A stretch of DNA of 15,377 nt from Allopontixanthobacter sp034376665 (GCF_034376665.1 NZ_JAXMJI010000072.1:1-15377), one strand, 5' to 3'; positions 5,036-12,481 are shown, counted from the stretch's first letter. A program made the numbers and translations. Notes: generated by a model not told the origin, from the letters alone.

Positions 5036-7213
5036 TTATTCCGCGCCCGCTGGAGGAACGGTCAAACCGGTCCACCGAGCAAGGAAGCTGAGCACATCGG
5101 CACCTTCCTCGATCACCTTGTCGGTCGGCTTGCCCGAACCATGACCGGCCCTTGTTTCAATCCGGATCAGGTGCGGCTTGTCACCCGCATCGGCGGCCTG
5201 GAGCGCGGCTGTGTATTTGAAGCTGTGGCCGGGGACCACGCGGTCATCGGTATCAGCCGTGGTCACCAGCACCGGCGGATATTCCACCCCGCTGCGGATG
5301 TTGTGATAGGGTGAATAGGTCAGCAGGGTCTGGAAATCCGCTTCCTTGGAGGGATAGCCGTAATCGTCGACCCAGTACCGACCCGCCGTCCAGCGGTCGA
5401 AGCGGAGCATATCCATCACGCCGACAGCAGCCTGCGCCGCATCGACGAGGTCTGGCCGCTGGTTGGTGACCGCACCGACCAGCAGGCCCCCGTTGGAACC
5501 GCCGCGAATGGCAAGCCCGTCCGAAGTGGTGATGCCTTGCGCCTTCAGATATTCGCCCGCCGCGATGAAATCGTCGAACACGTTCTGCTTGTTCGCGAGC
5601 CGGCCTCCGTCATGCCATTCCTTGCCGTATTCCCCGCCGCCCCGAATATTGGCGACGGCATAGACGCCGCCGGCTTCCAGCCATGCCATCGCAGTGGCCG
5701 AAAATCCGGGGGTGAGCGAGATATCGAACCCGCCGTAACCGTAAAGCATGGTCGGCGCTGCTGTGTTGGTGGCGGCCAGCGCGGTATTGCGCACGATGAA
5801 CAGCGGCACCCGCGTACCATCTTTCGAGGTATAGAACTGCTGTTCGACCGAATATTTCTCCGGATCAAAGGTCAGTTCCGGCGTCGCGAACGCAGTTTTC
5901 TCGCCGGTTCCGATGTTCAGCCGGTAGATCGCGCCGGGCTGGTTGAAACTGGTGAAGGTGTAGAAGGTTTCCGGATCGCCGTACTCGCCGCCGAAGCCCC
6001 CTGCCGTTCCCAGCGCGCCCAGTTCGATGTCCGACTGAGGGGTCCCGTCGAGCGCGAATACCGCCGCGCGGGTCGTGGCATCTTTCAGATACGTCAGGAC
6101 CAGCTTTTCGCCTACGATCGACGCGCCGTCGATCGGCTGGTCGGTTTCGGGCACCACGACTTTCCACTCGGCACCGGGCTGGTCGAGATTGATCGAGACC
6201 AGCTTGTAACGCGGCGCGTCTTCGTTGGTCACGAAATACATCGTGCCATCGACCGCACCGATTGGCCGCCACGCATTTTCGAAGCCGGGAACCAGCAACC
6301 GCGGCTGCCAGCCGTTGCCATCACGCGCGGCGAGGTCGATGACGTTGATTTCATCCTTGGAATCGGTGCCGAAGGAACTGCTGATCACCGCCCAGCGGCC
6401 ATCATCGGTCACCCCTGCGCCGTTGCCGCGCTTGGGCTGGTCCGGCGTCGCGAACACCAGCTGGTCCTCGCTCTGCGGGGTGCCGAGTTTGTGATAATAG
6501 ACCGCCTGATTGTAATTCAGCGCCTGGAAATCCTGGCCTTCTTCGGGCTCTGGGAAACGCGAATAGAGGAAGCCTTCCTCCACAACCCAGGCGAGTCCGG
6601 TGAACTTCGCCCATTTGATTTCGTCGGTCAGCTGTTCGCCTGTATCGACGTCCAGCACCCGGAGGATTCGCCAGTCCGTGCCGCCGTCCTGTACGCTGTA
6701 GAGCAGGTATTTGCCCTCGGGCGACGGGGTCCAGTCGGACAGTGCAGTTGCACCGTCTTGCGCCCAGGCATTGGGATCGAGCAACAGGCGGCGCTCGCTG
6801 TCCAGGCTATCCTGGACATAGAGCGGCGACTGGTTCTGGAGGCCGGAATTACGCGTATAGAAATAGCGTGAGCCCGCCTTTTCCGGAATGCCGAAGCGCT
6901 CGTAATCGAGCAGCGCACCCAGCTTCTGCTTGAACCATTCGTTACCCGGCAGCGTTGCCAAGTAGGCGTCCGTCACCCGGTTTTGCGCCGCGACCCATTC
7001 GGCAACTTCCGGATCATTGCGGACATCGTTTTCAAGCCAGCGATAGGGGTCCGCGACCTCCTTGCCGAAGATCGTCTCGACAATGCCATCGCTGCGGGTC
7101 TCGGGATACATCGGCGGGGACACTTCCTGGGCGGCGAGGGAGACTGGAAGCGCGGTGCCAAGCGGCAGCGCGAGCAGGCAGGCAGCACCTGCAAGAAGGC
7201 GGGAACGGATCAT
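5036..7213 (-). CDS. Exported prolyl oligopeptidase (S9A family serine peptidase)
   Basis: This 725-residue protein cleaves after proline in short peptides by family inference. The start is ATG 7213, with CGGAG upstream, because the protein then opens with a signal peptide (MIRSRLLAGAACLLALPLGT, cleavage likely near AAQ). The longer in-frame start at 7303 would place 30 polar residues before it. The N-terminal DPYRWLEN motif is typical of the family. A seven-bladed propeller region fills the middle. The catalytic domain has the nucleophile S573 in GGSNGGLLVGA, the acid in TADTDDRVVPGHS (D656 or D657) and H691 in RAGHGSGKPT, so the triad is complete. The length matches other exported S9A enzymes of sphingomonads and xanthomonads. 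It lies downstream of the ribosomal operon terminator with its own candidate promoter. A periplasmic location is inferred from the signal peptide. Confidence 0.93.
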   Translation of the reverse strand: MIRSRLLAGAACLLALPLGTALPVSLAAQEVSPPMYPETRSDGIVETIFGKEVADPYRWLENDVRNDPEVAEWVAAQNRVTDAYLATLPGNEWFKQKLGALLDYERFGIPEKAGSRYFYTRNSGLQNQSPLYVQDSLDSERRLLLDPNAWAQDGATALSDWTPSPEGKYLLYSVQDGGTDWRILRVLDVDTGEQLTDEIKWAKFTGLAWVVEEGFLYSRFPEPEEGQDFQALNYNQAVYYHKLGTPQSEDQLVFATPDQPKRGNGAGVTDDGRWAVISSSFGTDSKDEINVIDLAARDGNGWQPRLLVPGFENAWRPIGAVDGTMYFVTNEDAPRYKLVSINLDQPGAEWKVVVPETDQPIDGASIVGEKLVLTYLKDATTRAAVFALDGTPQSDIELGALGTAGGFGGEYGDPETFYTFTSFNQPGAIYRLNIGTGEKTAFATPELTFDPEKYSVEQQFYTSKDGTRVPLFIVRNTALAATNTAAPTMLYGYGGFDISLTPGFSATAMAWLEAGGVYAVANIRGGGEYGKEWHDGGRLANKQNVFDDFIAAGEYLKAQGITTSDGLAIRGGSNGGLLVGAVTNQRPDLVDAAQAAVGVMDMLRFDRWTAGRYWVDDYGYPSKEADFQTLLTYSPYHNIRSGVEYPPVLVTTADTDDRVVPGHSFKYTAALQAADAGDKPHLIRIETRAGHGSGKPTDKVIEEGADVLSFLARWTGLTVPPAGAE

Positions 7214-7246
7214 CTGGTACTCCGAGGGGAAATTGCGACTGTTTCC

Positions 7247-7274
7247 GTTGTAGCCGGATGATCGGGGTTTGCAA
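7247..7274 (-). promoter_or_regulatory. Candidate promoter of the prolyl oligopeptidase gene
   Basis: On the - strand, TTGCAA (7274-7269) and TACAAC (7252-7247) are spaced by 16 bases. Each matches the sigma-70 consensus at four of six positions. It lies 34 bases upstream of the chosen start, in the only gap between this gene and the terminator of the preceding operon. The -35 hexamer forms part of an inverted repeat. Confidence 0.4.
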
Positions 7275-7303
7275 TCCTGCGTCGGGGTTGGTGCAGATTG
7301 CAA
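7269..7303. promoter_or_regulatory. Inverted repeat overlapping the oligopeptidase -35 (possible operator)
   Basis: TTGCAATCCTGC (7269-7280) and GCAGATTGCAA (7293-7303) pair over 11 positions with one bulged base and a 12-base spacer. It covers the candidate -35 and abuts the T-run of the upstream terminator. It could be a repressor site or simply a second hairpin behind that terminator. Confidence 0.4.
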
Positions 7304-7305
7304 TG

Positions 7306-7335
7306 AAAAGGGGCCGGAAGTTTCCTCCCGGCCCC
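7306..7335 (-). terminator. Intrinsic terminator of the ribosomal protein operon
   Basis: In the - strand transcript, GGGGCCGG (7335-7328) pairs with CCGGCCCC (7317-7310). The stem extends by G-U, A-U and G-C pairs to a GAAA tetraloop, giving 11 pairs, and is followed at once by TTTT (7309-7306). It starts 28 bases after the rplQ stop. This is a standard rho-independent terminator closing the alpha operon. Confidence 0.88.
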
Positions 7336-7363
7336 CTTCGGTGATCGCTTCGGAAAACGCGCG

Positions 7364-7786
7364 TTACGCGTCTTCGTATTCTTCGTCCCGGTTCATCACA
7401 GGACCACTGTCCTTGCCGCGCGCCTCGACATCGCGGTCGACGAATTCGATGATCGCCATCTGGGAAGCATCGCCGGCGCGGATGCCGGCGCGGACGATCC
7501 GCAGATAGCCGCCTTCCCGGTTTGCATAGCGTTCGGCCAAGGTGTCGAACAGCTTGCGGACCTGCGCATCGTCGTTCATCCGGGCTGCCGCAAGACGGCG
7601 GTTGCTGAGGCCGCCGCGCTTGGCCAGCGTTACCAGCTTTTCGACATAGGGGCGCAGTTCCTTGGCTTTCGGCAAGGTTGTCTGGATCTGCTCATGCTTG
7701 ACCAGCGCGTCCGCCATGTTGCGGAACAGGGCCTTGCGGTGGCCCGATTTACGGCTGAGCTTCCGCTGTGAAATACCGTGACGCAT
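7364..7786 (-). CDS. rplQ: 50S ribosomal protein L17
   Basis: This 140-residue protein is the last gene of the alpha operon. The N-terminus MRHGISQRKLSRKSGHRKAL, followed by LFRNMADALVKHEQIQTTLPKAKELRPYVEKL, is diagnostic of L17. The core ends near residue 120 (MAIIEFVDRD), and an acidic, alphaproteobacterial-style tail (RDEEYEDA) follows. The start is ATG 7786 with CGGAG about 9 bases upstream. L17 is a large-subunit protein near the peptide exit tunnel. It lies 79 bases downstream of rpoA across a hairpin and is followed by a strong terminator. Confidence 0.98.
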   Translation of the reverse strand: MRHGISQRKLSRKSGHRKALFRNMADALVKHEQIQTTLPKAKELRPYVEKLVTLAKRGGLSNRRLAAARMNDDAQVRKLFDTLAERYANREGGYLRIVRAGIRAGDASQMAIIEFVDRDVEARGKDSGPVMNRDEEYEDA

Positions 7787-7833
7787 AATGGTAACTCCGT
7801 TCGATGAGGGCCCGTATCAGGTAGCCCAAAGCT

Positions 7834-7856
7834 GGCGGCGCTTAAGGTGCGCCGCC
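7834..7856 (-). other. Hairpin in the rpoA-rplQ gap
   Basis: GGCGGCGC (7834-7841) and GCGCCGCC (7849-7856) form a perfect 8-pair stem around a 7-base loop, 9 bases after the rpoA stop. No T-run follows on the - strand. It is probably an intercistronic stabilising or processing hairpin that tunes rplQ relative to rpoA. Confidence 0.5.
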
Positions 7857-7865
7857 GGAACCTGT

Positions 7866-8921
7866 TCAGCCGAGCAGTTCCTGTTCGAGCTTCTTGGCCA
7901 TTTCCTCGATATTCTCGGGCGGCCATCCGGGGATGTCCATGCCCAGACGCAGACCCATGCTCGACAGCACTTCCTTGATTTCGTTCAAGGACTTGCGGCC
8001 GAAATTCGGGGTCCGGAGCATTTCGGCTTCGGTCTTCTGGACCAGATCGCCGATATAGATGATGTTGTCGTTCTTGAGGCAATTGGCCGAACGGACTGAC
8101 AGTTCGAGTTCGTCGACCTTCTTGAGCAGGTAACGGTTGAGCTGGTTCGCATCGGATTCTTCCGGTGCGGCAGCCATGCCGATCATCTGGCCTTGCGGCT
8201 GCGGGATGCCGTCTTCGAAGTGGACGAACAGGGTCAGTTGGTCCTGCAGGATGCGCGCGGCATAGGCCACGGCATCTTCCGGGGTGATCGTACCATCGGT
8301 TTCGATCGTCAGATTGAGCTTGTCGTAGTCGAGTTCCTGACCAACGCGGGCGTTGTCCACCTTGTAACTAACCTGGCGCACGGGCGAATAGAGCGAGTCG
8401 ACCGGGATCAGCCCGATTGGGGCGTCGATCGGACGGTTGGCCACTGCCGGAACATAGCCGCTGCCGGTGTCGGCAGTCAGTTCCATGTTGAAGCTGGCGC
8501 CCTCATCGAGATGGCAGATCACCAGATCCTTGTTCATCACTTCGATGTCGCCGGAAACGGCAATATCGCCGGCCTTGACGGTGGCCGGGCCGGTGGCGGA
8601 CAGCTGCAGGCGCTTAGGGCCTTCGCCTTCCATCTTGAGAGCGATCTGCTTCACGTTGAGCACGATGTCGGTGACATCTTCGCGCACGCCGGCGAGGCTG
8701 CTGAATTCATGCAGTACGTTCTCGATCTTGATCGAGGTTATCGCGGCACCCTGCAGCGAGGAAAGCAGCACGCGGCGCAGGGCGTTGCCAAGAGTGAGGC
8801 CATAACCGCGTTCGAGCGGCTCGGCGACAAAAGTGGTCTTGCGCTTGCCTTCGCCACCATCCTTGATTTCAAGGCTGTTGGGTTTCTTGAGTTCCTGCCA
8901 GTTCTTGGTGTTGACGGACAT
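7866..8921 (-). CDS. rpoA: DNA-directed RNA polymerase subunit alpha
   Basis: This 351-residue protein starts at ATG 8921 with AGGGGA upstream. The N-terminal domain carries the dimerisation motif ERGYGLTLGNALRRVLLSSL and the segment GAAITSIKIENVLHEFSSL. The alpha-CTD near residues 260-335 has VRSANCLKNDNIIYIGDLVQ, which includes the conserved Arg that contacts UP elements and activators, and TPNFGRKSLNEIKEVL. The length is within the alphaproteobacterial range (about 335-355). Two alpha subunits nucleate polymerase assembly. Position after rpsM and rpsK and before rplQ is canonical for the alpha operon. The gap upstream holds a terminator-like hairpin, so some uncoupling from rpsK is possible. 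Confidence 0.99.
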   Translation of the reverse strand: MSVNTKNWQELKKPNSLEIKDGGEGKRKTTFVAEPLERGYGLTLGNALRRVLLSSLQGAAITSIKIENVLHEFSSLAGVREDVTDIVLNVKQIALKMEGEGPKRLQLSATGPATVKAGDIAVSGDIEVMNKDLVICHLDEGASFNMELTADTGSGYVPAVANRPIDAPIGLIPVDSLYSPVRQVSYKVDNARVGQELDYDKLNLTIETDGTITPEDAVAYAARILQDQLTLFVHFEDGIPQPQGQMIGMAAAPEESDANQLNRYLLKKVDELELSVRSANCLKNDNIIYIGDLVQKTEAEMLRTPNFGRKSLNEIKEVLSSMGLRLGMDIPGWPPENIEEMAKKLEQELLG

Positions 8922-8994
8922 GGATTTCCCCTGGAGTTCGGTTCGGGCGGGATCGGTGCGGTGACGGTTTTGTCAAACCCGCGGCCGATCCGTG

Positions 8995-9029
8995 AAAACA
9001 CGGCGGCCTGTGAAATTCACCGGCCGCCG
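8995..9029 (-). terminator. Terminator-like hairpin (possible attenuator) between rpsK and rpoA
   Basis: In the - strand transcript CGGCGGCC (9029-9022) pairs perfectly with GGCCGCCG (9008-9001). The enclosed bases can add a GTGA/TCAC inner stem. TG and then TTTT (8998-8995) follow the stem immediately. The structure begins 11 bases after the rpsK stop. Because rpoA and rplQ lie downstream, it can only be a partial terminator, an attenuator, or a processing site. Confidence 0.55.
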
Positions 9030-9039
9030 AGAAGGCGGA

Positions 9040-9429
9040 TTAGACGCGGCGCCGCTTGGACGGGCGGACCCCGTTGTGCGGTATCGGCGTTACGTCACGG
9101 ATCGAAGTGATCGTGAAGCCAACGGCCTGCAGTGCCCGCAGCGCGCTTTCGCGGCCTGAGCCAGGGCCTTTGACTTCGACTTCCAGGGTCCGCACGCCGT
9201 GTTCGGCGGCTTTCTTGCCGGCATCGTCCGCAGCCACCTGGGCGGCATACGGAGTCGACTTGCGGCTGCCCTTGAAGCCCATCGCGCCTGCACTGGACCA
9301 GCTGATGGCATTGCCCTGTGCGTCGGTGATGGTGATCATGGTGTTGTTGAAGCTGGCGTTTACGTGCGCAACGCCGCTGGAAATGTTTTTCCGCTCGCGG
9401 CGCCTGATGCGCTGTGGTTCGCGTGCCAT
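9040..9429 (-). CDS. rpsK: 30S ribosomal protein S11
   Basis: This 129-residue protein of normal length starts at ATG 9429. S11 signatures are RKNISSGVAHVNASFNNTMI, the GFKGSRKSTPYAAQ motif and the basic end PIPHNGVRPSKRRRV. S11 lies on the platform of the small subunit and contacts 16S rRNA near the mRNA exit. It lies 60 bases downstream of rpsM and is presumably co-transcribed with it. Confidence 0.99.
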   Translation of the reverse strand: MAREPQRIRRRERKNISSGVAHVNASFNNTMITITDAQGNAISWSSAGAMGFKGSRKSTPYAAQVAADDAGKKAAEHGVRTLEVEVKGPGSGRESALRALQAVGFTITSIRDVTPIPHNGVRPSKRRRV

Positions 9430-9489
9430 GGTATCGTTATCCTGTTCTTGTAAGAAGGTGAGGTAAGTAGGGTGCCAAACGGCAGCTGC

Positions 9490-9858
9490 TTACTTCTTCT
9501 TGCCCGCGATAGCCTTTGCCTTGCCCTTGCGGGTCCGGGCATTGGTGTGGGTGCGCTGGCCGCGGACCGGAAGGCCCTTGCGGTGACGCAGCCCGCGGTA
9601 TGACGCCAGATCCATCAGGCGCTTGATATTCATCGCAGTGGTGCGACGAAGATCGCCTTCGACGGGATGGTCCGCATCGATGGTTTCGCGAATCTGAAGG
9701 ATTTCCGCATCCGAGAGGTCCTGAACGCGGCGGGCATGGTCGATGCCCAGCTTGTCCGCAATCCGGACCGCCGTGGTGCGGCCGATACCGTGAATATAGG
9801 TGAGCGCGATGATCACGCGCTTGTTGGTGGGGATATTTACCCCGGCAATACGAGCCAC
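9490..9858 (-). CDS. rpsM: 30S ribosomal protein S13
   Basis: This 122-residue protein has the S13 N-terminus ARIAGVNIPTNKRVIIALTY, the helix-hairpin segment IHGIGRTTA, and the conserved basic tail (SYRGLRHRKGLPVRGQRTHT then NARTRKG and lysines). The start codon is GTG (9858-9856), supported by GGAG six bases upstream. The only nearby upstream ATG runs straight into a stop (MEK then TAA), so GTG must be used. S13 lies in the head of the 30S subunit and contacts P-site tRNA and the 50S subunit. In most bacteria it follows adk or rpmJ; here gdhA precedes it across a 344-base gap, so it probably has its own promoter. Confidence 0.98.
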   Translation of the reverse strand: MARIAGVNIPTNKRVIIALTYIHGIGRTTAVRIADKLGIDHARRVQDLSDAEILQIRETIDADHPVEGDLRRTTAMNIKRLMDLASYRGLRHRKGLPVRGQRTHTNARTRKGKAKAIAGKKK

Positions 9859-10202
9859 TTACTTCTCCATGCTCCACAGGAAACGCGCAAATCCGCAAAA
9901 AACGGAAGGGAGCGCCCCTATCTCATCGCTACAAAATCATCCCGGATTACAAAGCATTGAAACGGCAAAAGCCCGGTTGGCGTGCTCAATGGCTAGCGCC
10001 TGCCGGACGATTCACGCCTTCGGATACTGTAATCCTCGAATGAGGACCGCGCTTAAGACGATTCTCGCAGCGCGTCAACCGGTAAGCGCGCAAACACGCA
10101 CACGCCCCGCAAAGTGGGTGGCGTGCTACCGAATGCAAGGGTTGTAACGATTTCCGTTGTCCGGTGCAAACCCCAACTTTCCGGCACGCCCTGTCCCCCT
10201 GT
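9859..10202 (-). other. 344-base intergenic gap upstream of rpsM; likely promoter and leader region
   Basis: I see no ORF or RNA gene of a known family here. It lies between the gdhA stop and the rpsM start and must supply any independent rpsM promoter. Visible elements on the - strand are a TTGACG (10078-10073) followed 17 bases later by a poor TAAGCG, a short perfect hairpin TCCTC/GAGGA (10033-10046), an AT-richer stretch at 9920-9980, and AGGGG/CTCCCT with a T6 run a few bases on (about 9925-9898). The stretch CACGCCCC...GGGTGGCGTG (10101-10124) could form an imperfect hairpin behind gdhA. Confidence 0.4.
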
Positions 10203-11558
10203 TCAGACCACGCCGAACGCCAGCATTGCATCGGCGACCTTCTTGAATCCTGCGATATTTGCGCCCTTCACATAATCGACATAGCCGTTGCCCTTGTCGC
10301 CATAGGCTATGCAGCGACCATGAATGCCTTGCATGATGTCGAGCAGCATCTGCTGCAGTTCTTCTTCCTTCCACGAACGCCGTGCGGAATTCTGGCTCAT
10401 CTCCAATCCGGAAACCGCGACTCCGCCGGCGTTGGCCGCCTTGCCCGGCGCGAACATGATCCTGGCGTCCTTGAACACATGGGTCGCCTCGAGCGTGGAC
10501 GGCATATTGGCACCTTCCGATACCGCGATGCAGCCGTTGGCGACCAGCGCCTTTGCCTCACCCGCATCGAGTTCGTTCTGCGTGGCGCACGGCAGGGCGA
10601 CGTCGCATTCGACATGCCACGGACGATTGCCTTCGTGGAAGGTCGCCCCCTTGAACTCGTCCGCATATTCGCTGATCCGCCCACGCCGGTGAGTCTTGTG
10701 CGCCTTGATCCAATTGATCTTGTCCTGACCGATGCCATCGGGATCGTGAATGAAGCCGCCGGAATCGGACATCGTCACCACCTTGCCGCCAAGCTGGGTG
10801 ATCTTCTCCGCAGCGTGCGTCGCAACATTGCCGGATCCGGAAATGACCGCCGTCTTGCCCTTCACCTCGTCGCCGCGGTGCTTGAGCATTTCCTGCAGGA
10901 AATAGACCGCGCCGTAGCCGGTCGCTTCGGGCCGGATCATCGATCCGCCATATTCCATGCCCTTGCCGGTGAGGACGCCGGTGAAATGGTTGGTGATCCG
11001 CTTGTACTGTCCGAACATATAGCCGATTTCGCGCCCGCCGACGCCGATGTCACCGGCCGGGACGTCCACGTCCGCGCCGATATGGCGATAGAGTTCGGTC
11101 ATGAAACTCTGGCAGAAGCGCATGACTTCGCGGTCGGATTTGCCCTTGGGGTTGAAGTTCGAACCGCCCTTCCCGCCGCCCATCGGCAAGCCGGTAAGCG
11201 CGTTCTTGAACGTCTGTTCGAAGGCGAGGAACTTGAGCACGCTTTCGTTCACGCTGGGATGGAACCGGATACCGCCCTTGTATGGACCGATCGCGTTGTT
11301 GTTCTGGACCCGCCAGCCACGCTGGACCCGGATATGGCCCGCGTCGTCTTCCCAGCAAACCCGGAAACTCACCACCCGGTCTGGCTCCGCGATGCGGCGG
11401 AGTATCTGCTGCGAGTGGTATTCTTCCTTGTCCTCCATGAATTCGAAGATGTCCTGCGCCACTTCCTGCACCGCCTGAGTGAACTCCGGCTGATGCGGGT
11501 TGCGGCGCTGCACGCCTTCCATGAACGTCTCGAAATCGACATGATCTGTAACTGCCAC
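10203..11558 (-). CDS. gdhA: NADP-specific glutamate dehydrogenase
   Basis: This 451-residue enzyme catalyses reductive amination of 2-oxoglutarate with ammonium and NADPH, linking the TCA cycle to nitrogen assimilation. The length matches the hexameric bacterial GdhA class (about 445-450). Motifs are NNNAIGPYKGGIRFHPSVN, the catalytic-lysine region GLPMGGGKGG, PAGDIGVGGREIGYMFGQYK, and the Rossmann segment SGSGNVATHAAEK with a Ser-containing MSDSGG that fits NADP preference. APGKAANAGGVAVSGLEM is also characteristic. The start is GTG 11558, chosen for the strong AGGAGGGG about 6 bases upstream and a normal N-terminus. It interrupts the usual adk-rpsM junction of the ribosomal operon. A separate promoter in the 186-base upstream gap is likely, since expression needs differ. 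Confidence 0.97.
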   Translation of the reverse strand: MAVTDHVDFETFMEGVQRRNPHQPEFTQAVQEVAQDIFEFMEDKEEYHSQQILRRIAEPDRVVSFRVCWEDDAGHIRVQRGWRVQNNNAIGPYKGGIRFHPSVNESVLKFLAFEQTFKNALTGLPMGGGKGGSNFNPKGKSDREVMRFCQSFMTELYRHIGADVDVPAGDIGVGGREIGYMFGQYKRITNHFTGVLTGKGMEYGGSMIRPEATGYGAVYFLQEMLKHRGDEVKGKTAVISGSGNVATHAAEKITQLGGKVVTMSDSGGFIHDPDGIGQDKINWIKAHKTHRRGRISEYADEFKGATFHEGNRPWHVECDVALPCATQNELDAGEAKALVANGCIAVSEGANMPSTLEATHVFKDARIMFAPGKAANAGGVAVSGLEMSQNSARRSWKEEELQQMLLDIMQGIHGRCIAYGDKGNGYVDYVKGANIAGFKKVADAMLAFGVV

Positions 11559-11667
11559 GATCGCCCCTCCTGATTGCCGGCGGACATCATGCCAGCCAGA
11601 AATTATTCGCGACCATGCCCCGGGGTGTCGTGTCCAAGGCGGACAAGCCCCCTACGTGCCATGCGGC

Positions 11668-11695
11668 AGTCTAGCGGTGAATTTCGTCCACGCAA
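11668..11695 (-). promoter_or_regulatory. Weak candidate promoter for gdhA
   Basis: On the - strand, TTGCGT (11695-11690) and TAGACT (11673-11668) are spaced by 16 bases, within the 186-base gap before gdhA. The matches to sigma-70 are partial (three or four of six each). The transcript would have a leader of about 100 bases. An alternative is read-through from upstream. Confidence 0.27.
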
Positions 11696-11719
11696 TGGCC
11701 CTGACAAGGGTTTATCGCA

Positions 11720-11741
11720 GACACCCTGGCTCGCGGGTGCC
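11720..11741 (-). terminator. Hairpin just after the SRPBCC gene, weak terminator candidate
   Basis: GGCACCC (11741-11735) pairs with GGGTGTC (11726-11720), with one G-U pair and an 8-base loop, starting 3 bases after the stop codon. The bases that follow (TGCGATAAACC) contain no T-run, so this is probably not an efficient intrinsic terminator. Confidence 0.3.
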
Positions 11742-11744
11742 GAA

Positions 11745-12473
11745 CTATTCGTCGCCCATCGGGCCGAAGGCTTCCTCTACTGTGGCTGGCTTCTTCGGGG
11801 GTGCTTTGGCGGCGGGTGGGCCCGATGGCGTTTCACCTGCAGTGGGTGCGCCGTCACCGGCATCTTCCGGCGTATCTTCCTTGGGCGCCGCCTTGCCCTT
11901 CGCCGAGGCTCCCGTCACCGGACCGAGCAGCTTGGCAAGACCGCCCAGCTGCTGGCTCATCACCCCGTCAACCGCCTTGGCAATCTCGGGCGTTTCAAAG
12001 CGCATATAGCCGCCGACCACATATTCAAACACGATCACCGTGCCCGCGTCCGACGGCGTGAGGGTGACGGTGAGGACGCCCTGCACCGGCTCGCTTTGCA
12101 GCGGCCCGAGGCCGCCGCGCATCCGCAGCGCCTTGCCCGGATCGGCGAGCAGGACGACCATATGCTGCGCGCTGCCGCGGCGGACACCCTCGGGCGCATC
12201 CTTAGGCACGGGCAGCAATTCGCAGAAGCAGCCGCCGCCCTGCGGGCTGATGTAGAGATTTTCCGCATCGGCGGACCAGGTATGGCTGCTGTTCCACCAT
12301 TTCGACGGTGTGATCAGCGCCTGCCATGCATCGAAGGGTGTTGCTTTCACCACTGCCGCATCGCGGGTGACGAAGCTTCCCTCCCCCTGTTCGATGACCT
12401 CGGCCGAAGCTTGCCCCGGGTTCAGGAGGATCGCCGCACAGGCAGCAGTCACGGCAAGTGGCAGTTTCAGCAT
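11745..12473 (-). CDS. Exported SRPBCC (START/Bet v 1-like) domain protein
   Basis: This 242-residue protein starts at ATG 12473, so that it opens with a signal peptide (MLKLPLAVTAACAAILLNPG, cleavage near ASA/E). The longer start at 12539 adds 22 polar residues and is less likely. Residues about 28-175 look like an SRPBCC ligand-binding fold: the VVKATPFDAWQALITPSKWW opening, strands around LTVTLTPSDAGTVIVFEYVVGG and the long C-terminal helix IAKAVDGVMSQQLGGLAKLL. Such domains bind hydrophobic ligands; the ligand here is unknown. The last 60 residues are Ala/Pro/Lys-rich low complexity. The Shine-Dalgarno AAAGG lies in one arm of an inverted repeat. It sits between adk and gdhA in a ribosomal operon, with no obvious functional tie. 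Confidence 0.78.
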   Translation of the reverse strand: MLKLPLAVTAACAAILLNPGQASAEVIEQGEGSFVTRDAAVVKATPFDAWQALITPSKWWNSSHTWSADAENLYISPQGGGCFCELLPVPKDAPEGVRRGSAQHMVVLLADPGKALRMRGGLGPLQSEPVQGVLTVTLTPSDAGTVIVFEYVVGGYMRFETPEIAKAVDGVMSQQLGGLAKLLGPVTGASAKGKAAPKEDTPEDAGDGAPTAGETPSGPPAAKAPPKKPATVEEAFGPMGDE

Positions 12474-12481
12474 CGCGGGCA

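Noticed and set aside
5537..6871. A 444-codon + strand frame opposite the prolyl oligopeptidase
   Set aside because: It runs opposite an enzyme with a complete catalytic triad; no motifs, signal or ribosome binding site support it.
7214..7303. Longer start (7303) for the prolyl oligopeptidase
   Set aside because: It places a polar 30-residue stretch before a clear signal peptide and would put the start within the inverted repeat and the candidate promoter.
10164..11573. A 469-codon + strand frame opposite gdhA
   Set aside because: It mirrors the codon bias of gdhA and shows no domain; gdhA is intact on the other strand.
11640..11665. A TGGCACG on the - strand upstream of gdhA, recalling a sigma-54 -24 element
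   Set aside because: The matching TGC element is not at the required spacing (10 bases between GG and GC), so nitrogen-type sigma-54 control is not supported.
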